64,000 nt of DNA from Vitis vinifera. Taxonomy: Eukaryota > Streptophyta > Magnoliopsida > Vitales > Vitaceae. Positions 62,001 to 64,000 of this stretch are shown here, in pieces. The notes beneath the pieces were generated by a model. The model was given only the letters and a program-made list of their open reading frames with translations, was not told the origin of the DNA and made no database searches. Where the stretch lies: positions 5,117,501-5,181,500 of the forward strand of contig NC_081810.1 in assembly GCF_030704535.1 (NCBI RefSeq), written 5' to 3'. A program made the position numbers and the translations under genes. Numbering within the stretch: position 1 is the stretch's first letter; every line of letters begins with the position of its first letter.

Positions 62001-64000
62001 AATTTCCAGGAAGGTTCGGCAGAAACCGTTTTTGACTGCTACCCCATGGAAACTGAACCATGACGCTTTCAAGCTAATTTCCTCCTACCGTGTCTACCAA
62101 TGATCATGTGAAAGGAGTTCTGGGAAGTCTGCGTCCTGGAAGGATGGCTAAGTGGAAACATGAGAAGAGCCTTCATGAAATGAGGATTCAGTCCCACGAG
62201 CGGCTGCAAATGCAATGCTGCGGCTTTTGGGAAACGAAAATAGTTGCCGTATCAACAGATATTAACAACGAAACCAGCATTCGTTGATAGTAACAAGTTC
62301 ATTAGAGTTAGAAGTCTTGCTCGTCTAACTCAGCTTTTGGTTTGACTTTAACAATGAAGTTTTTCTCATTCAAATATATTTATATATATGACTCCACCTT
62401 TTCCTCTTCACCATTTTGAATATTATATATATATAAGTTATGACAATACAATTAACGTGTCCAAGATAAAGATCCCTCCTTGGAAAAATCTTATTACAAA
62501 TTAATACGTAAGAAGCTTCATAATTCTAAAATGGGTCAATGGAAAAATTGATTTAGTGGTCATTATCTATATAAATGTTTATCCCAGATTATTCAGTTTA
62601 GATTAGTACCACAAAAGTTGTGAAATAGAGTAAATCAATCTTATGTAGTTTAAAATCAAATTAAAAATTTGAGCAAATGAGATTTGTATAAAAATATCAA
62701 TTGATTTTTTACAAGATTGCTTTTTTTTACGTGATTGATATATTAGGAATGCAAATAAAATAATAAAATAGATGTAAATCATGAATGGGATAAGAATGGG
62801 TGTGAATCACCGGATCGTGTAGAAGAAGTGATTCAAAACCTAATATTTTAATTCATGTTCTAGAAAATAATCCCATCATATTAATAAATGAAAATAAAAT
62901 TGATTTCATTTTTATTAATTTTCAGAATTCACTTTGAAATAAAAACAAAGTTAGAAGGGTAAAGAATTTTGTTCATTGTGGCTTCCTATTTTCATCTAAA
63001 TCTAATGACATAAGGGATGATGCATGCTCAAACAATTTATTTATTTATCAAAACTAAAAAGAAAAAAGAAAAACCAGAAAAACCCCTTTCACACTATGAG
63101 AAAATTATGACATAAGATGCTCCATTTTTCTCAGCTTATCACATGGGTCACACAATGAAAGGCATATAAGTTTAATGAATGGAAAGCGTGGCATTCATGG
63201 GAAAAATGTGAAGCTTTTTAACCCATGTCTATTACTTCAATAGGAGTGTAAGGAAACTTCTCAAGAAGTTTCACGTCAGATGTGGTTCAAACTTTCAAGT
63301 GTGGCTAGGTAACTGAATCCACCCACTTCTTGACACATACGCGTATGCAAGCATTTTTGATAACATAAAATATTCCTAGGTTTTTCTGGGGACATCAATT
63401 AAGGAAAGTTTTTCATCACTTTCCTACTGGGAGAGTGTGAAACCATATTAGGAAGCTTAATCGCCCCTACCTAATTTTTGCCGAACCGCGTGGATCTTCC
63501 GAGTGAGATAAGACAGTGTCTTGGTGGGACTGCACAAACTTGTGCTCCACGTTTCCTCCTTGATACAATTCCTTTCTGTTGCTGACTCACCTCCTCTATC
63601 TCTCTCCCTTCTTATTCAAACTCAAGATCTTACTTCATCGCATACGTGCTCTCAGAGCGCGTGTCAACTTTGACTCTAAAATACTGGAGACTAGAGGGAA
63701 GCTCCCAAGCAGAGTTCAGACCCACCCCACACTTCAACTGCCCTTACACCCACGACAGCGGAAAGTGTCTTTTACGCGCTTTTGAGAACCCTTCTAGAAC
63801 GGTCGTGATTCGTGGCCCAGAAGCTCAAATTAAAACTCCTCCTTCCCAGTGGTTACGTTCCCTTGAATTACGCGGTCACGCAAACATGTCACCTGGCGGC
63901 GCTACACTCACTGCCCCTCATTCGTCCATTATTTATGCACACCTTAACTCCTGCTTACTTAGCCCACAAGAAATTCAAGCGAGGGTACATCTGTCATTTC
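59025..64000. other. Terminal spacer
   Basis: The first 100 bases hold the promoter side of MBD gene B. The rest is AT-rich with a poly-T/poly-A pair (59770-59804) and a TTTA run (61033-61055). No gene is supported; the frames at 61315-61566, 62090-62287 and 63579-63785 match no family. The last 500 bases become GC-richer with CT-rich stretches, which may be the upstream region of a gene beyond the window. Confidence 0.45.

Overview
The window reads as nuclear DNA of a core-eudicot plant, most probably grapevine (Vitis) or a close woody relative. The genes have several exons with GT-AG introns, the spacers are AT-rich, and copia, LINE and MITE debris of the kind common in grapevine lies between and inside genes. 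The species is an inference from recalled gene and repeat families; no database was searched.

Layout. (1) 1-3.5 kb: upstream region and three-exon gene of a TIP1 tonoplast aquaporin (+). (2) 4.7-9.4 kb: nine-exon gene of a 3-hydroxyacyl-CoA dehydratase of the PASTICCINO2/PTPLA family (-), convergent with the aquaporin, with MITE-like insertions in its introns. (3) 9.4-14.8 kb: spacer holding a possible divergent promoter, a TRIM/LTR-like scrap, another MITE and an ATT microsatellite. (4) 14.8-15.9 kb: R2R3-MYB of the MYB48/MYB59 type (-). (5) 15.9-27.4 kb: 11.5 kb with no gene I can support. (6) 27.4-29.5 kb: SOSEKI (DUF966) polarity gene (+). (7) 31.0-36.6 kb: decayed Ty1-copia element on the minus strand with 195-bp LTRs, gag and RT/RNase H remnants, and an unusual array of short hairpins. 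(8) 39.2-46.7 kb: domesticated Harbinger transposase of the ALP1 type (+), two coding exons split by a 6.3-kb intron. (9) 48.4-59.0 kb: two tandem methyl-CpG-binding-domain genes (-), each decayed in a different part, with a LINE fragment and a 141-bp tandem duplication in their introns. (10) 59.0-64.0 kb: spacer with no supported gene.

The genes do not form one pathway; this is an ordinary gene-poor plant segment. Two chromatin-related families, an ALP1-like PRC2-associated protein and a pair of MBD readers, lie next to each other, but nothing in the sequence shows that they work together. The features most worth a second look are the hairpin array in the copia element, the complementary decay of the MBD pair, and the alternative splice donor in the MYB gene.
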